64,000 bases of DNA from [Leptolyngbya] sp. JSC-1. GTDB taxonomy: Bacteria; Cyanobacteriota; Cyanobacteriia; Elainellales; Elainellaceae. Location of the stretch: NCBI GenBank assembly GCA_000733415.1, contig KL662191.1, forward strand, positions 3,999,008 through 4,063,007, read 5' to 3'. The notes beneath the pieces were generated by a model, which was not told where the DNA came from, did no database searches, and saw only the letters and a program-made list of their open reading frames with translations. The position numbers and the translations under genes are program-made. Positions 1 through 9,306 of the stretch are shown one piece after another (position 1 is the first letter of the stretch; every line of letters begins with the position of its first letter).

Positions 1-2
1 AT

Positions 3-749
3 GCCCTGAAACAAGCGCTCAATGCTAACCTCTGGAACGGTGAAGTCGAAACCCAGTACCAGAAATTACCACTCGGTACACCTCGCCCCCAGATCGAGAT
101 TTTAGGCGGTGTTCAGGTGGGTGGCGCGAAGCCTGCCTCGATCCGAATTTTGCGGCATCAGTCGCTGCCAATGGTAGATTTGCTGAAGGCAATGAACATC
201 TACAGCAATAACGTCATGTCGGAGATGATGGCTGATTCGGTAGGAGGGGCAGCGGCCGTAGCTCGGCAAGTTACGGAGCTAACCCAAATTCCGTCATCCG
301 AAATTCAAATTATCAATGGCTCTGGCTTGGGAACCGAGAATCGCCTCTCGCCCAGAGCCGTCACCACCATGCTGATCGCCACCCAGCGCTATTTGCAAGC
401 CCGCAAGTTGACGATTGCCGATATCTACCCGGTGATTGGCCGCGATGGTGGTACTCTGGAAGGCCGGCAGACTCCTCGCAGCACGGTTGTAAAAACCGGC
501 ACGCTCAATGAAGTCAGTGCATTAGCAGGCGTCCTGCCCACTCGCGACCGGGGGCCAGTCTGGTTTGCGATCATCAACCTGGGCGCGGGTAATCTCGACA
601 GCTTCCACAATCAGCAGGATCTACTGCTAACGCGAGTGCAGCAAGCCTGGGGCGATGACACGCTAGTTGCGATCCAACCCACCGATCAAGGCAACGAGGA
701 GCTGAAGCGGTACGGCACGATGCTGCGCAATCAGCTTTTGAGCCAGTAA
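3..749 (+). CDS. D-alanyl-D-alanine carboxypeptidase (PBP4 / peptidase S13), 3' part
   Basis: This is the C-terminal 248 residues of a gene that begins before the window; the frame is open from base 3. The S13 family cleaves the terminal D-Ala of peptidoglycan stem peptides (or cross-links) in the periplasm. Two of the three penicillin-binding motifs are visible: SNN (SxN motif, about residues 68-70 of the visible part) and KTG (about 164-166), plus the family signature NGSGL before the segment LSPRAVT. The SxxK nucleophile motif must lie upstream, outside the window. It converges on the LptC-like gene with 24 bp between the two stops. Family assignment is firm; whether it acts as carboxypeptidase or endopeptidase cannot be told. 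Confidence 0.9.
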   Translation, partial: ALKQALNANLWNGEVETQYQKLPLGTPRPQIEILGGVQVGGAKPASIRILRHQSLPMVDLLKAMNIYSNNVMSEMMADSVGGAAAVARQVTELTQIPSSEIQIINGSGLGTENRLSPRAVTTMLIATQRYLQARKLTIADIYPVIGRDGGTLEGRQTPRSTVVKTGTLNEVSALAGVLPTRDRGPVWFAIINLGAGNLDSFHNQQDLLLTRVQQAWGDDTLVAIQPTDQGNEELKRYGTMLRNQLLSQ

Positions 750-773
750 TTTCTCAGCCAGGAATGCTCCCGC

Positions 774-1940
774 TCAACTACCGGGTACCAGATCCTGCTG
801 GGGCACAATCTCGGTTACAACTCGCCCACCGCTAACCACAACGGTGCGATTTTGCAGCTTACCGACGGCTTTGGCTCCCCGCAACGTCGCGGGCGGATCG
901 GGCTGTACGTAAACCACATCTCCAGTGGCGGTGACTTCTTGAGAGTCCACTTTCCAGGTCAGGTCATTTGCCGTTAACTTGGACTGATTCTGCGCCGTTG
1001 CATTGACATTGCCGTTGAAATAGGCAATTTGAGGCTTTAGCTCCATGCGGCCCCGGTTTGAGCGAATTGTGATTTGCTGCTGGCGATGCACGGTGGTAAT
1101 GGGCTGGTCGGCCACCAGGGTTTGTTGATCCAGATTCCAAATCAACGAATTGCCACTAATCTGCAAGGGTGGATCTAGGATCGTCAGCTGAGCATTTTGC
1201 TTCAGATGGGCCGTTTTTTTAACCAGATCCACTTCTGCCTGGTTTGCCGTTGCCTGATCGGTAGCCTTGTCGCCCTGCAGCCGCTGCACCTGCACGGGCC
1301 GATCGGCCATCACTTTTTCATTCTTCAGATCCCAGATTACATGCTCAGTTTGTAGGCGCAGCTTTGGATCTTCGGTAACAGCATTTACCTTGCCCGTCAG
1401 TTCAGCCCGTCGCTGTTTGTTGAGGAGCTTACCCTGTTCTGCCGAGAGTTTAATTTTGGGATGGGAGCCACGCAGATTGCCCTTGAGCATCAGCACATCT
1501 TGCTTGGGCTGCCATTCCAACCGATCGGCTCGCAGCACCGCTCCGCTTTCTGTGTCAGTTGCCACAACTTCCCCTCGCAGCAGAATCCGTTCGCCGCTTT
1601 TGAGAATTTCTCCTTCTCTAGCCTGAATCCGATAGATTGGCTTGCCGTCCTGGTAGAGCTGACCGGTTGGGGATTTCACCTTGGCCGTCTGCTGATCGGG
1701 AGTATAGATAGCCTGAGCTGCTCTGACCTTCCAGAGCACCCGCCCCTGTTCGTCCGCTTCCTCTAGCGTGATGTTGTTAAAAGCCAAATTGGTATCCAGT
1801 TCCTGAGCCGCCGAGCTATCTTCGGCCAGCTTCTCAGCGCCTCGATTACTTTGGTTCCGACAGCCCCCTACCGCCACTGCCACTACAAGCAGAAACGGTA
1901 CCAGCGACCGCAACCAGTCGATTCGATGTTGCATCTCCAT
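774..1940 (-). CDS. LptC/LptA-like LPS-transport lipoprotein
   Basis: About 388 residues. The N-terminus has a lipoprotein signal peptide ending in the lipobox VGGC (Cys27 from the chosen start), followed by a polar linker and then repeated beta-strand-rich segments of the LptC/OstA type (LxADRLEW, LSAEQGKL and similar). LptC-family proteins are anchored in the inner membrane and pass lipopolysaccharide to LptA; cyanobacterial members are longer than the enterobacterial protein because the LptA-like repeats are fused. I chose the ATG at 1940 because AAGAAG lies just upstream; an ATG at 1934 or 1976 is also in frame. Function is inferred from family, not from any catalytic residue. Confidence 0.75.
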   Translation of the reverse strand: MEMQHRIDWLRSLVPFLLVVAVAVGGCRNQSNRGAEKLAEDSSAAQELDTNLAFNNITLEEADEQGRVLWKVRAAQAIYTPDQQTAKVKSPTGQLYQDGKPIYRIQAREGEILKSGERILLRGEVVATDTESGAVLRADRLEWQPKQDVLMLKGNLRGSHPKIKLSAEQGKLLNKQRRAELTGKVNAVTEDPKLRLQTEHVIWDLKNEKVMADRPVQVQRLQGDKATDQATANQAEVDLVKKTAHLKQNAQLTILDPPLQISGNSLIWNLDQQTLVADQPITTVHRQQQITIRSNRGRMELKPQIAYFNGNVNATAQNQSKLTANDLTWKVDSQEVTATGDVVYVQPDPPATLRGAKAVGKLQNRTVVVSGGRVVTEIVPQQDLVPGS

Positions 1941-2115
1941 TACTTCTTCTTTTTCCTTCGCGTCCCGTAGGGTCATCGCTAGACCACGCTAGAGGCTCAC
2001 CAGCCAGCATGACACATTTAACCCTCAGTCGGCTTGACACGCCACGGCAATTCTAGGTTGCCTTTACATCCAATCAATGGAACGTTATTCAGGCTATAGG
2101 AGGTGACCCGGTGTT

Positions 2116-2730
2116 CTACTCCTCAGTGGGTTGCTCCTCAATCAAGCCAATTCCTGAAAGAGGCCGGTAGGTATAGCCCTGACGCGGAGTTTTCTGAATA
2201 TCTTCTTTGATCGAATCCAAGTCGATGTAGCGATCGGCTACATTGATCAAACTGTCGCTAGTCATCGAGCGCAGACTCACCACTTCGACCCGCACGCCTC
2301 GATAGCTGACCGCATCCACCGCATAGGCCAAATCCCCGTCCCCACTCACCAGCACCGCCGTATCGTAGGAACCGACCAGGGCCATCATATCGACGGCAAT
2401 CTCTACATCTAGGTTTGCTTTCTTAGATCCATCTGGAAGCTGCACTAGATCTTTTGAGATCACCCGATAGCCGTTGCGGCGCATCCACAGCAAAAAGCCT
2501 TGCTGCTTCTCATTGGTGCGATCCACACCGGTATAAAAGAAGGAGCGCAACAGCCGCGAACCCGCCGTTAGCCGACACAGCAGTTTGGTGTAATCAATCT
2601 CAATTCCAAGCTGAAGGGCAGCATAAAACAGATTGGAGCCATCAATAAAAATTGCTACCCGGCCCCGATTTTCTAAAACCTGCTCCGGCGTAAATATTGT
2701 TTCGTTTTCTACTTGGTGATTGTTGAACAT
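2116..2730 (-). CDS. NYN-domain protein, LabA/DUF88 family
   Basis: A 204-residue protein consisting almost entirely of a NYN (PIN-like) domain. The acidic residues expected for this fold are visible: IFIDGSN near residue 30, an Asp in KANLDVEIAVDMM near residue 112, and the VSGDGDLAY block near 132. In Synechococcus elongatus the founding member LabA is a negative element in the KaiABC clock output, but cyanobacteria carry several paralogues and some are probably RNases, so I do not assign the symbol. It is transcribed in the same direction as metG upstream (135 bp) and the LptC-like gene downstream. Confidence 0.85.
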   Translation of the reverse strand: MFNNHQVENETIFTPEQVLENRGRVAIFIDGSNLFYAALQLGIEIDYTKLLCRLTAGSRLLRSFFYTGVDRTNEKQQGFLLWMRRNGYRVISKDLVQLPDGSKKANLDVEIAVDMMALVGSYDTAVLVSGDGDLAYAVDAVSYRGVRVEVVSLRSMTSDSLINVADRYIDLDSIKEDIQKTPRQGYTYRPLSGIGLIEEQPTEE

Positions 2731-2865
2731 GATTTGTCATACCTCTTTTTTTATTTAGAGAAGTTAAACGATGAAGATGTAAAGATTGATTTAATGCCAC
2801 AATACTTCAGCTCCTAAACCGCTATCTGAGCTGTCTAGATATACCTAAGCAAGACCCAGCCCGCG

Positions 2866-4455
2866 CTACGGCAGTTCCAACCGTTGGAAGACAGGTTCGG
2901 GATCATTTAAGACTTGGCCCGCCGGCAAAACTCCCCAGGTGCTGTGTTTGGCAAATGGCACAGTCGCTGCCACATCAAGCTGATTAAAGTCCACCAAAAA
3001 GCCAAGCTGACCATAGACCGCATTGCTAAGGCGAGGCACAATCGGTGAGAGCAGATAGGCCGCCAACCGCACAGATTCTAGTACTGTATAGAGCACTTGC
3101 TCAACTTCAGACTGCTTTCCTTGCTTATAGAGCGACCACGGGGCTTGCTCATCCACATATTTGTTGCCAGCCTGCACTAGGGTCAAGATTTGGGCACAGG
3201 CATGACTAAACGCCAGATCCTGATAAGCCTGCGCTACTTCGCTGCCCAACCCTGCTCCCCTCGATCGCAGTCCATCTATCAGAGAACCATCTGCGTCCGT
3301 TACTGATGGCACCTTGCCATCGCAATACTTATGGGCCATTTTCAGCGTCCGGTTCAGCAGGTTGCCCAAATCATTGGCAAGGTCAGCGTTAAGCGTGTTA
3401 ATAAACCGAGTTTCGCTAAAGTCACCATCGCGGCCAAACTCAATCTCTTTTAAGAAGAAATAGCGGACAGCATCCGCGCCATAGCGATTGACTAAATCCA
3501 CCGGATCGATGACATTGCCCAGCGTTTTGCTGATTTTTTGCCCATCTTTGGTTAAAAAGCCATGACCAAACACCCGCTCTGGCAGTGGTAAATCCGCCGA
3601 CATCAGCATCGCCGGCCAATAGACCGCATGAAATCGGAGAATATCTTTGCCAATCAAGTGTAGGTTGAAGGGATACCAGGTCGCTGTTGCATTCGCTAAG
3701 GTCGGGGCTTGGTCTGGTTCTAACAAAGCCGTCACATAAGCCAGAAGCGCATCAAACCAAACATAGATGGTGTGGTTGGGGTCAGCGGGGATCGGAATCC
3801 CCCAGTCGAGATTCACCCGCGAAATCGAGAAGTCTTGCAGTCCGCGGCTAACAAAGCTCAACACCTCATTGCGGCGGCTTTCCGGCTGAATGAAGTCAGG
3901 TCGTTCCTGGTAGAGTCGCTCTAGCTGGCTCTGGTATTTCGACAGACGAAAGAAATAGTTTTGCTCGTCTCGCCATTCGGCTTTTTTGTTGGGGTGTAAC
4001 GGGCAATACCCTCCTTCTAGCAGATCCCGCTCTTCCTTGAACTCTTCGCAGGAGACGCAGTACCACCCCTGCTGCTGGCCTAAATAAATATCGCCCCGTT
4101 CCCACACCCGCTGAAAAAACTCTTTGACAATGGCTTCGTGTCTTGGGTCAGTCGTGCGAATAAAGCTATCTACTTGAATGTTGAGCAACTCCCAAAGAGA
4201 TTTAAACTCCTTGGCAATTAAATCACAATGCTCCTGCGGCAGCCGACCCAACGCCTCAGCCGTGCGCTGAATTTTCTGTCCATGCTCATCTGTGCCCGTA
4301 ACCAATCGTACCGATTTTCCTTGCAGCCGCTGAAACCGAGCTATTATATCTGCGGCAATCGTGGTATAAGCACTGCCGATGTGAGGGACATCATTGACAT
4401 AGTAAATGGGCGTTGTGATCGAGAATGTTCCTTGATTCGTAACGCGAGAATCCAT
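2866..4455 (-). CDS. metG: methionyl-tRNA synthetase
   Basis: A 529-residue class I aminoacyl-tRNA synthetase that charges tRNA-Met in the cytoplasm. The HIGH-type motif is HIGS at residues 25-28 and the KMSKS-type motif is KISKT starting at residue 307. A Cys-containing knuckle lies in the connective peptide (WYCVSCEEF, then GYCPLHP), and the C-terminal half is the helical anticodon-binding domain (DLANDLGNLLNR). The length fits the form without the C-terminal tRNA-binding extension. The start at 4455 gives a short lead into the conserved TTPIYYVND segment. Confidence 0.96.
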   Translation of the reverse strand: MDSRVTNQGTFSITTPIYYVNDVPHIGSAYTTIAADIIARFQRLQGKSVRLVTGTDEHGQKIQRTAEALGRLPQEHCDLIAKEFKSLWELLNIQVDSFIRTTDPRHEAIVKEFFQRVWERGDIYLGQQQGWYCVSCEEFKEERDLLEGGYCPLHPNKKAEWRDEQNYFFRLSKYQSQLERLYQERPDFIQPESRRNEVLSFVSRGLQDFSISRVNLDWGIPIPADPNHTIYVWFDALLAYVTALLEPDQAPTLANATATWYPFNLHLIGKDILRFHAVYWPAMLMSADLPLPERVFGHGFLTKDGQKISKTLGNVIDPVDLVNRYGADAVRYFFLKEIEFGRDGDFSETRFINTLNADLANDLGNLLNRTLKMAHKYCDGKVPSVTDADGSLIDGLRSRGAGLGSEVAQAYQDLAFSHACAQILTLVQAGNKYVDEQAPWSLYKQGKQSEVEQVLYTVLESVRLAAYLLSPIVPRLSNAVYGQLGFLVDFNQLDVAATVPFAKHSTWGVLPAGQVLNDPEPVFQRLELP

Positions 4456-4491
4456 GAGGTTATTAAAAACTACCGCTTAAACTACCAATAA

Positions 4492-4800
4492 CTATACTCG
4501 AAGGATGAAAGGGGAAGCTGGATTACCGGTTCACTTTTACGACTCCAAACTTCTAGAGTACTGTTTGCAGTGCTTTACCGTTAGCTGATCTACTGTTAAT
4601 GCATCTACACTTATCTAGTTTCACCGGGAACAAAGGACCATTTCAGGAATAATTGAAGAAATAGAACGTAAGCTTTAAAGTTTTCTCAGGAAATCTCAAA
4701 GATGGTTAATCTGACGGAGTGCTAAGGCTACAAAGCCAACAGATAGCCTAAATCTAAGTTCAGTCAATGCTTAGGCAATTATAAAAAATAATCAGAGTTT
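4492..4800. other. AT-rich intergenic region upstream of metG
   Basis: About 310 bases without a convincing gene. It is clearly richer in A/T than the flanking genes and must hold the metG promoter on the minus strand, with TATAGT about 40 bases upstream of the metG start as a possible -10 box, but I see no good -35 partner. Confidence 0.4.
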
Positions 4801-4803
4801 TTG

Positions 4804-5127
4804 ATGCTTTCGAATCAATACAGTTGGTTTTCTTTCGTCTCTAATCGTTTCCGAATTAAGGAAAACCAAGACAGATGTGCAACTTTTGTGCAGCCGTTCA
4901 CGTATGCAGCTAGTTTGGAACGAATCATTTTTGCGATTCAAATTATCAGCACTCTAGATGAATTGGCCGCTAGTAATCGGCAACAATTAGTTTGGAATGA
5001 GTTAAATCTAGGAATGAATCAGCTAATTTTCCTCTCTTCTCTCGGTTTGCTTATCACATCCATACATGTCTATCAATTGATGCGATACCATTGCAACTTT
5101 AAGCAAAGGTTAAATCTCTGCTCTTGA
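4804..5127 (+). CDS. possible small membrane protein, uncharacterised
   Basis: An open frame of 107 residues starting at ATG 4804. I do not recognise it. Two hydrophobic stretches (around IIFAIQII and around LIFLSSLGLLI) could form membrane helices. The surrounding DNA is unusually A/T-rich and there is no clear ribosome-binding site, so it may simply be a chance open frame in an 830-base interval between metG and the acyltransferase gene. Confidence 0.25.
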   Translation: MLSNQYSWFSFVSNRFRIKENQDRCATFVQPFTYAASLERIIFAIQIISTLDELAASNRQQLVWNELNLGMNQLIFLSSLGLLITSIHVYQLMRYHCNFKQRLNLCS

Positions 5128-5284
5128 TTCAAGTCGTTGTAAACCCACTACATTAACGGCATTAATTCGGAAGCAGCTACATAAGTCCCCCTTGCGGCAA
5201 TCGGCAGACCCATCATTTGATATAGGCAAAGCACTAGAAGAATACTCTAGTATGAAGAAAGGTTAAGCTAGACGTTTCATCAGA

Positions 5285-6004
5285 ATGCCAGTTCACAGCC
5301 CGCTACTCATTTCCCAACAACTGCTTGCTGCTTTAGGAACTCGGAGCTTTACTCATCATTCCGACCGAATTCCCCATGAAAGTGCAGTTGTGGTGGTTAG
5401 TAACCATCGCAGTTTTATGGATGCACCACTATTAATGAGTGCGTTGAATCGACCTATTCGCTTTGCCTGCCATCATTACATGGGCCAAGTGCCGCTATTG
5501 CGGGATTTTGTGCTGCGCTTAGGCTGTTTTCCGCTTGATGCACCTGAGCACCGGCAGCAGAATTTTTTTCATCAAGCAGTTCAATTGCTGCAAACTCAGC
5601 AGGTTGTTGGCATTTTCCCAGAAGGAACCGAACCCATGGTGCATCTCACACCTCCACGGCAGATTGGTGAGTTTCATCGTGGCTTTGCCCATCTAGCCCT
5701 ACGAGCACCCGTTCAGGATCTGGCAGTTTTGCCGGTTGCTATCGCTTCTCAACACGAAACGACCAATTTTCCAGTTCCACTTAAGTTTTTGAGTTTGTTT
5801 GATCCGTCCGAACCATTGTTTGATCAAGCCGGATGGCATCCAATGGTGATGTACCAGCGAGTGGATCTCTTGGTAGGAAAACCCTTATGGATCACCGATG
5901 CTCAACGTCAAAGCTATCAAGGCAAACAGGCCAAAAGTGTCGTTGCTGACCTGATGAGCTATTGCCAGAGTGAAATCACCGATTTGCTGCAATACGGTTG
6001 TTAG
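5285..6004 (+). CDS. lysophospholipid acyltransferase-like protein (PlsC/LPLAT fold)
   Basis: A 239-residue acyltransferase. The catalytic H(x4)D motif is NHRSFMD (His41, Asp46) and the acceptor-binding FPEG motif is at 111-114. Members transfer acyl chains to glycerolipid, phytol or quinol acceptors at the membrane. The stop codon lies five bases before the start of the next gene's main ATG (with an overlapping upstream TTG), so the two are probably translated as a unit. The neighbour is an alpha/beta hydrolase strongly resembling the N-terminal half of plant phytyl ester synthases, whose C-terminal half is an LPLAT domain, which suggests ester synthesis rather than plain phosphatidate synthesis. 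The acceptor is not determined. Confidence 0.85.
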   Translation: MPVHSPLLISQQLLAALGTRSFTHHSDRIPHESAVVVVSNHRSFMDAPLLMSALNRPIRFACHHYMGQVPLLRDFVLRLGCFPLDAPEHRQQNFFHQAVQLLQTQQVVGIFPEGTEPMVHLTPPRQIGEFHRGFAHLALRAPVQDLAVLPVAIASQHETTNFPVPLKFLSLFDPSEPLFDQAGWHPMVMYQRVDLLVGKPLWITDAQRQSYQGKQAKSVVADLMSYCQSEITDLLQYGC

Positions 6005-6006
6005 AC

Positions 6007-6813
6007 ATGTCAGAGACGCCTTATTTTCTTGTCCTCCGCTCACCCAGGCCCCGCCAACCCAATGCACCTCTCTTTATCTACTTGCCCGGTGGAGACGGTA
6101 CTGGCCAGCTCTTCTATCGTCAATTGGAAGGACTTGAAAAAACCTTCGACATTCGCTGCTTGGAAATTCCTCCCGATGACTTAAACGGCTGGGATCTGCT
6201 GGTGGAACAGGTCGTGCAGCTCGTTGAGGCAGAAGTGAAGGAGTATCCCCGGTCAGCAGTCTACCTTTGCGGCGAATCGTTTGGCGGCTGTTTGGCCCTG
6301 AAAGTGATTTTGCATGCGCCCCATCTATTTGATCGGTTAGTGCTAGTCAATCCGGCTTCGGCCTTTCGGCAACAGTCTTGGCTCTATTGGCTATCGTTTT
6401 TAGCCCGCCCAGTGCCGGAAGCGATCTATTGCATGTTTTGGCTATGGTTTCTGCCGATTCTTGCCTCGCTGGGACGCATAGAATCTAACGACCGACGCGC
6501 TTTGTTAACTGCGGTGCAGGGCATGACGCAAGAAACCTCGGTGTGGCGAGTTGGTCTCCTGCGAGAATTCAACATCAGCGATGAGCAGTTGCGGCAAATC
6601 AAGCAGCCAACCATCGTGATTGCTAGCGGTCGGGATAGCATTTTACCATCCGTTAGCGAAGCTGAGCATCTGTGTGCACTCATACCTCAAGCTCGAGCCT
6701 ACGTGTTGCCCGACAGCGGCCATGCTTGTTTGTTAGAGGCCGATGTAAATCTATACGACATTCTCAAATCGCTTGATTTTTTGCCAGTGTCGCAATTGGT
6801 AACCGAGAGATAA
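6007..6813 (+). CDS. alpha/beta hydrolase, phytyl-ester-synthase N-terminal-like
   Basis: A 268-residue alpha/beta hydrolase. The nucleophile elbow is GESFGG (Ser91); Asp210 (in ASGRD) and His239 (in DSGHA) complete the likely triad. The oxyanion-side segment LPGGDGTG (27-34), followed by CLEIPPDD, closely resembles the hydrolase domain of plant PES1/PES2 proteins by eye. It starts three bases after the stop of the acyltransferase gene; a TTG at 5998 would give three more residues and an overlap. The two adjacent genes therefore correspond to the two domains of one plant enzyme, in reversed order. Likely role: acyl donor release or acyl transfer in phytyl or wax-like ester formation; this is inference. 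Confidence 0.8.
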   Translation: MSETPYFLVLRSPRPRQPNAPLFIYLPGGDGTGQLFYRQLEGLEKTFDIRCLEIPPDDLNGWDLLVEQVVQLVEAEVKEYPRSAVYLCGESFGGCLALKVILHAPHLFDRLVLVNPASAFRQQSWLYWLSFLARPVPEAIYCMFWLWFLPILASLGRIESNDRRALLTAVQGMTQETSVWRVGLLREFNISDEQLRQIKQPTIVIASGRDSILPSVSEAEHLCALIPQARAYVLPDSGHACLLEADVNLYDILKSLDFLPVSQLVTER

Positions 6814-6922
6814 TCCTGCACTCAGGAGGGGATTCTAGCTCTGTGATTGACGAATCAGGAATTCGTCAGGAGTTCGTCAAGAATTCGGTCAGGTGAGACG
6901 CACCACCAACTGCTAGCCCGGC

Positions 6923-7870
6923 TTACAACTGGGCAAAGCGGTCAGTTGCCTCAATCAGGGCGCTGCAAATTCCCGGCTCGGTCATTGAATGGCCTGCATC
7001 AGGAACTACGATAAACTCAGCCTCTGGCAATGCTCGGTGCAGTTCCCAAGCCGATACCATTGGGCAGACCACATCGTATCGTCCCTGCACAATCACAATC
7101 GGCAGATGACGAATCCGATCACATTGCATCAACAGTTGGTCTTCACGCTCAAAGAACCCTTTATTAACAAAATAATGGCACTCGATGCGGGCAAAGGCAT
7201 CCGCAAATTGAGTCTCGCCAAACCGCTGCTGCAAATTGGGATCGGGAAACAATTTACTAGTGCTGGCTTCCCACACCGACCAAGCTTGGGCAGCAGTGGC
7301 TCGTACTTCAGGATCAGTATGGGTCAGACGTTTATAATAGGCCGCGATTAAATCTTGCCGTTCTTCTAGCGGAATTGGCTGGAGGTAGGCTTCCCACGCA
7401 TCAGGAAACAGATAGCTCGCTCCCTCTTGATAAAACCAGCGTAGTTCCTTTTGTCGTAGCAGAAAAATCCCGCGCAGAATCAGCGCTCTACAAGCAGACG
7501 GATGGGATTGGCTGTAGGCAAGCGCCAAACTGCTACCCCAACTGCCACCAAACACAACCCACTGGTCAATTTCAAGCTGACTGCGGATTTTCTCAATGTC
7601 GCTCACCAAGTCCCAAGTCGTGTTCTGGCTTAGCTCGGCATGGGGCGTACTCTGCCCACAACCCCGCTGGTCAAACAGGACAATCCGCCATTTCTGTGGA
7701 TCAAAATACTGGCGATAAATCGGATCGATGCCGCCACCGGGGCCACCGTGCAGGAAGATGACTGGCTTGCCGTCCGGATTACCGGCCTGCTCATAATGCA
7801 GTGTGTGCAACTCGGAAACCTTCAGTTTGCCTGTTTGATAGGGTTCGATCGGTGGATACAGTTCTCGCAT
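6923..7870 (-). CDS. pip: proline iminopeptidase (peptidase S33)
   Basis: A 315-residue alpha/beta hydrolase that releases N-terminal proline from peptides. It shows the family's HGGPGGG oxyanion segment (41-47), DQRGCGQS (67-74) and the nucleophile motif GGSWGS with Ser110; the C-terminal GRYDVVCP and PDAGHS supply the Asp and His of the triad. I use the ATG at 7870 because family members start at MRELYPPI; the upstream ATG at 7885 lacks any visible ribosome-binding site. It converges on the hydrolase gene upstream. Confidence 0.92.
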   Translation of the reverse strand: MRELYPPIEPYQTGKLKVSELHTLHYEQAGNPDGKPVIFLHGGPGGGIDPIYRQYFDPQKWRIVLFDQRGCGQSTPHAELSQNTTWDLVSDIEKIRSQLEIDQWVVFGGSWGSSLALAYSQSHPSACRALILRGIFLLRQKELRWFYQEGASYLFPDAWEAYLQPIPLEERQDLIAAYYKRLTHTDPEVRATAAQAWSVWEASTSKLFPDPNLQQRFGETQFADAFARIECHYFVNKGFFEREDQLLMQCDRIRHLPIVIVQGRYDVVCPMVSAWELHRALPEAEFIVVPDAGHSMTEPGICSALIEATDRFAQL

Positions 7871-8045
7871 AACATCCGCTTCCATAGCGCCAATCCGCTT
7901 CAGAGTTTAGCGTGTTGCGATAGCACCGACTCAGATCCTGTTTAAAATTGAGACTTGAGATGCACATGCGGCTCAAGCAGTTCAAGCTGCTAGCCGACTG
8001 TGGGCAAGCGACTCTGTAATTTGTCTGTAACTTGGTTCTAGGACT

Positions 8046-8426
8046 ATGCCTGACAGCAACTGCTATGAAATTCTTTGCCTGGAGTATCAAGACACCGCCT
8101 TATACGGAGAAGCCATTCAAATCATCCAAGAGCGGAATCTCTGCTGGTTGCGACCCCTAGCATTGCTAAAGCAGACGCAGCAGGAGCGGGCATTACCAAT
8201 TCTGTATGACTTGCGCCAAGGGTCAGATTTACTCTGCCCTCACACCCTGATTCGAACAGCGCTAGATACAGAAGTACTGCCAATCCTGGCTCAATTAGAA
8301 AATCTCAAGGCTAGCTGCGCAACCCCAGTTCCTGAACCGGTAGCGCACCAGCAATTGCAAGCTTTTATTCGTAAAATTTGCCAAGCTCAACCTGACGCCT
8401 TTCGGCCAATGCACCCATCAAGCTAA
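8046..8426 (+). CDS. conserved hypothetical protein
   Basis: A 126-residue soluble protein that I cannot place in a named family. It is Leu- and Gln-rich, predicted mainly helical, with no signal peptide or membrane segment. It starts at an ATG 175 bp from the divergent proline iminopeptidase start, with AGGA close upstream. Composition and codon usage look like those of neighbouring real genes. Confidence 0.6.
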   Translation: MPDSNCYEILCLEYQDTALYGEAIQIIQERNLCWLRPLALLKQTQQERALPILYDLRQGSDLLCPHTLIRTALDTEVLPILAQLENLKASCATPVPEPVAHQQLQAFIRKICQAQPDAFRPMHPSS

Positions 8427-8482
8427 GCCCAAGTTCAATCTGTGGGGTAGTGGTTCTTGTTTAGCGGTTAGAGATTTAGAAA

Positions 8483-8677
8483 TTAAGGGCTAGGCACCAG
8501 ACGAATCCGGCCCGCATCCATTTCTGACATTAACAGTTCCAGGGCTTCATAATCGGCGTCAGAAATATAGCCCAAACGGCTCAGCTCATAGTTGATCTCG
8601 TTTTCGATATCGGGTGTCAACTGTTTGATATACAAAGCTTTGGCAACAAGTTGACGAATCACATGGGTTGTTTTCAT
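8483..8677 (-). CDS. small conserved hypothetical protein
   Basis: A 64-residue protein with a basic N-terminus (THVIRQLVAKAL) and an acidic helical remainder including EINYELSRLGYISDADYEALELLMSE. Small proteins of this look occur widely in cyanobacteria, but I know of no function. It converges on the preceding small gene and is preceded by a long gene-free interval that must hold its promoter. Confidence 0.65.
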   Translation of the reverse strand: MKTTHVIRQLVAKALYIKQLTPDIENEINYELSRLGYISDADYEALELLMSEMDAGRIRLVPSP

Positions 8678-9306
8678 GGTCCATCTACTTCAAATAGTGG
8701 TGAGGGCGATTTCAGGTTAAATCTTCGGCTAGACCCTGTCTAACTCCCATGATCACTATCATTGGCTAGCGTGATATCTATCACAGGGTGCTATTTCACG
8801 AATCTAATCCCTTACTCCAGCTTGAGCGGGCAGAATTCCGGATTTTGCAGAAGATTTGCAGAAGATTTTAATCTGAGGCTTTGGCTTGAAGGGTTAAGGG
8901 TATGACCTCCTCAAACGCTAGAGCAACTTCTTTGAATTAAGGGCGATTCTACCGTTGCTAGTCCTACGAATGGCGGCTTTAAGACTTTTTTAAACTAGTG
9001 GTGAAGTATATAGAGCCGTACTGATACCTGACATAGGAACGATCACGGGCATCAGCTAACTTTCGAGCAGCTGAGATAAAGCCCAGATGAAGATTTTGTA
9101 TTGTCCTATACTTAGGGCTGTATTTTTTTACTCAAAACTTTAAAGAGGGAATTTTGAAAGATGAAGATTCTGCAAATCTAGTTGAATCTAGTACTCTATC
9201 TATAATAGACGTTCCATAGGCGTCAAAGCTATTGTCTGTACATTCCAGAAAAATGGTTTCCCAGGATTCGCAGTCAGTATTACCGCTCCGAAGACAGGAT
9301 CAAACG
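8678..9306. other. intergenic region between small conserved gene and STAS gene
   Basis: About 600 bases. I see no RNA gene and no repeat of note. It holds divergent promoters for the small protein on the left and the STAS gene on the right; TATAAT (9200-9205) could be the -10 box of the latter. Confidence 0.4.

Noticed and set aside
6845..6900. Short repeats of GAATTCGTCA type between the hydrolase and proline iminopeptidase genes
   Set aside because: Three imperfect copies of about 10 bases in 50 bases, no clear symmetry or T run; too weak to call a terminator or operator.
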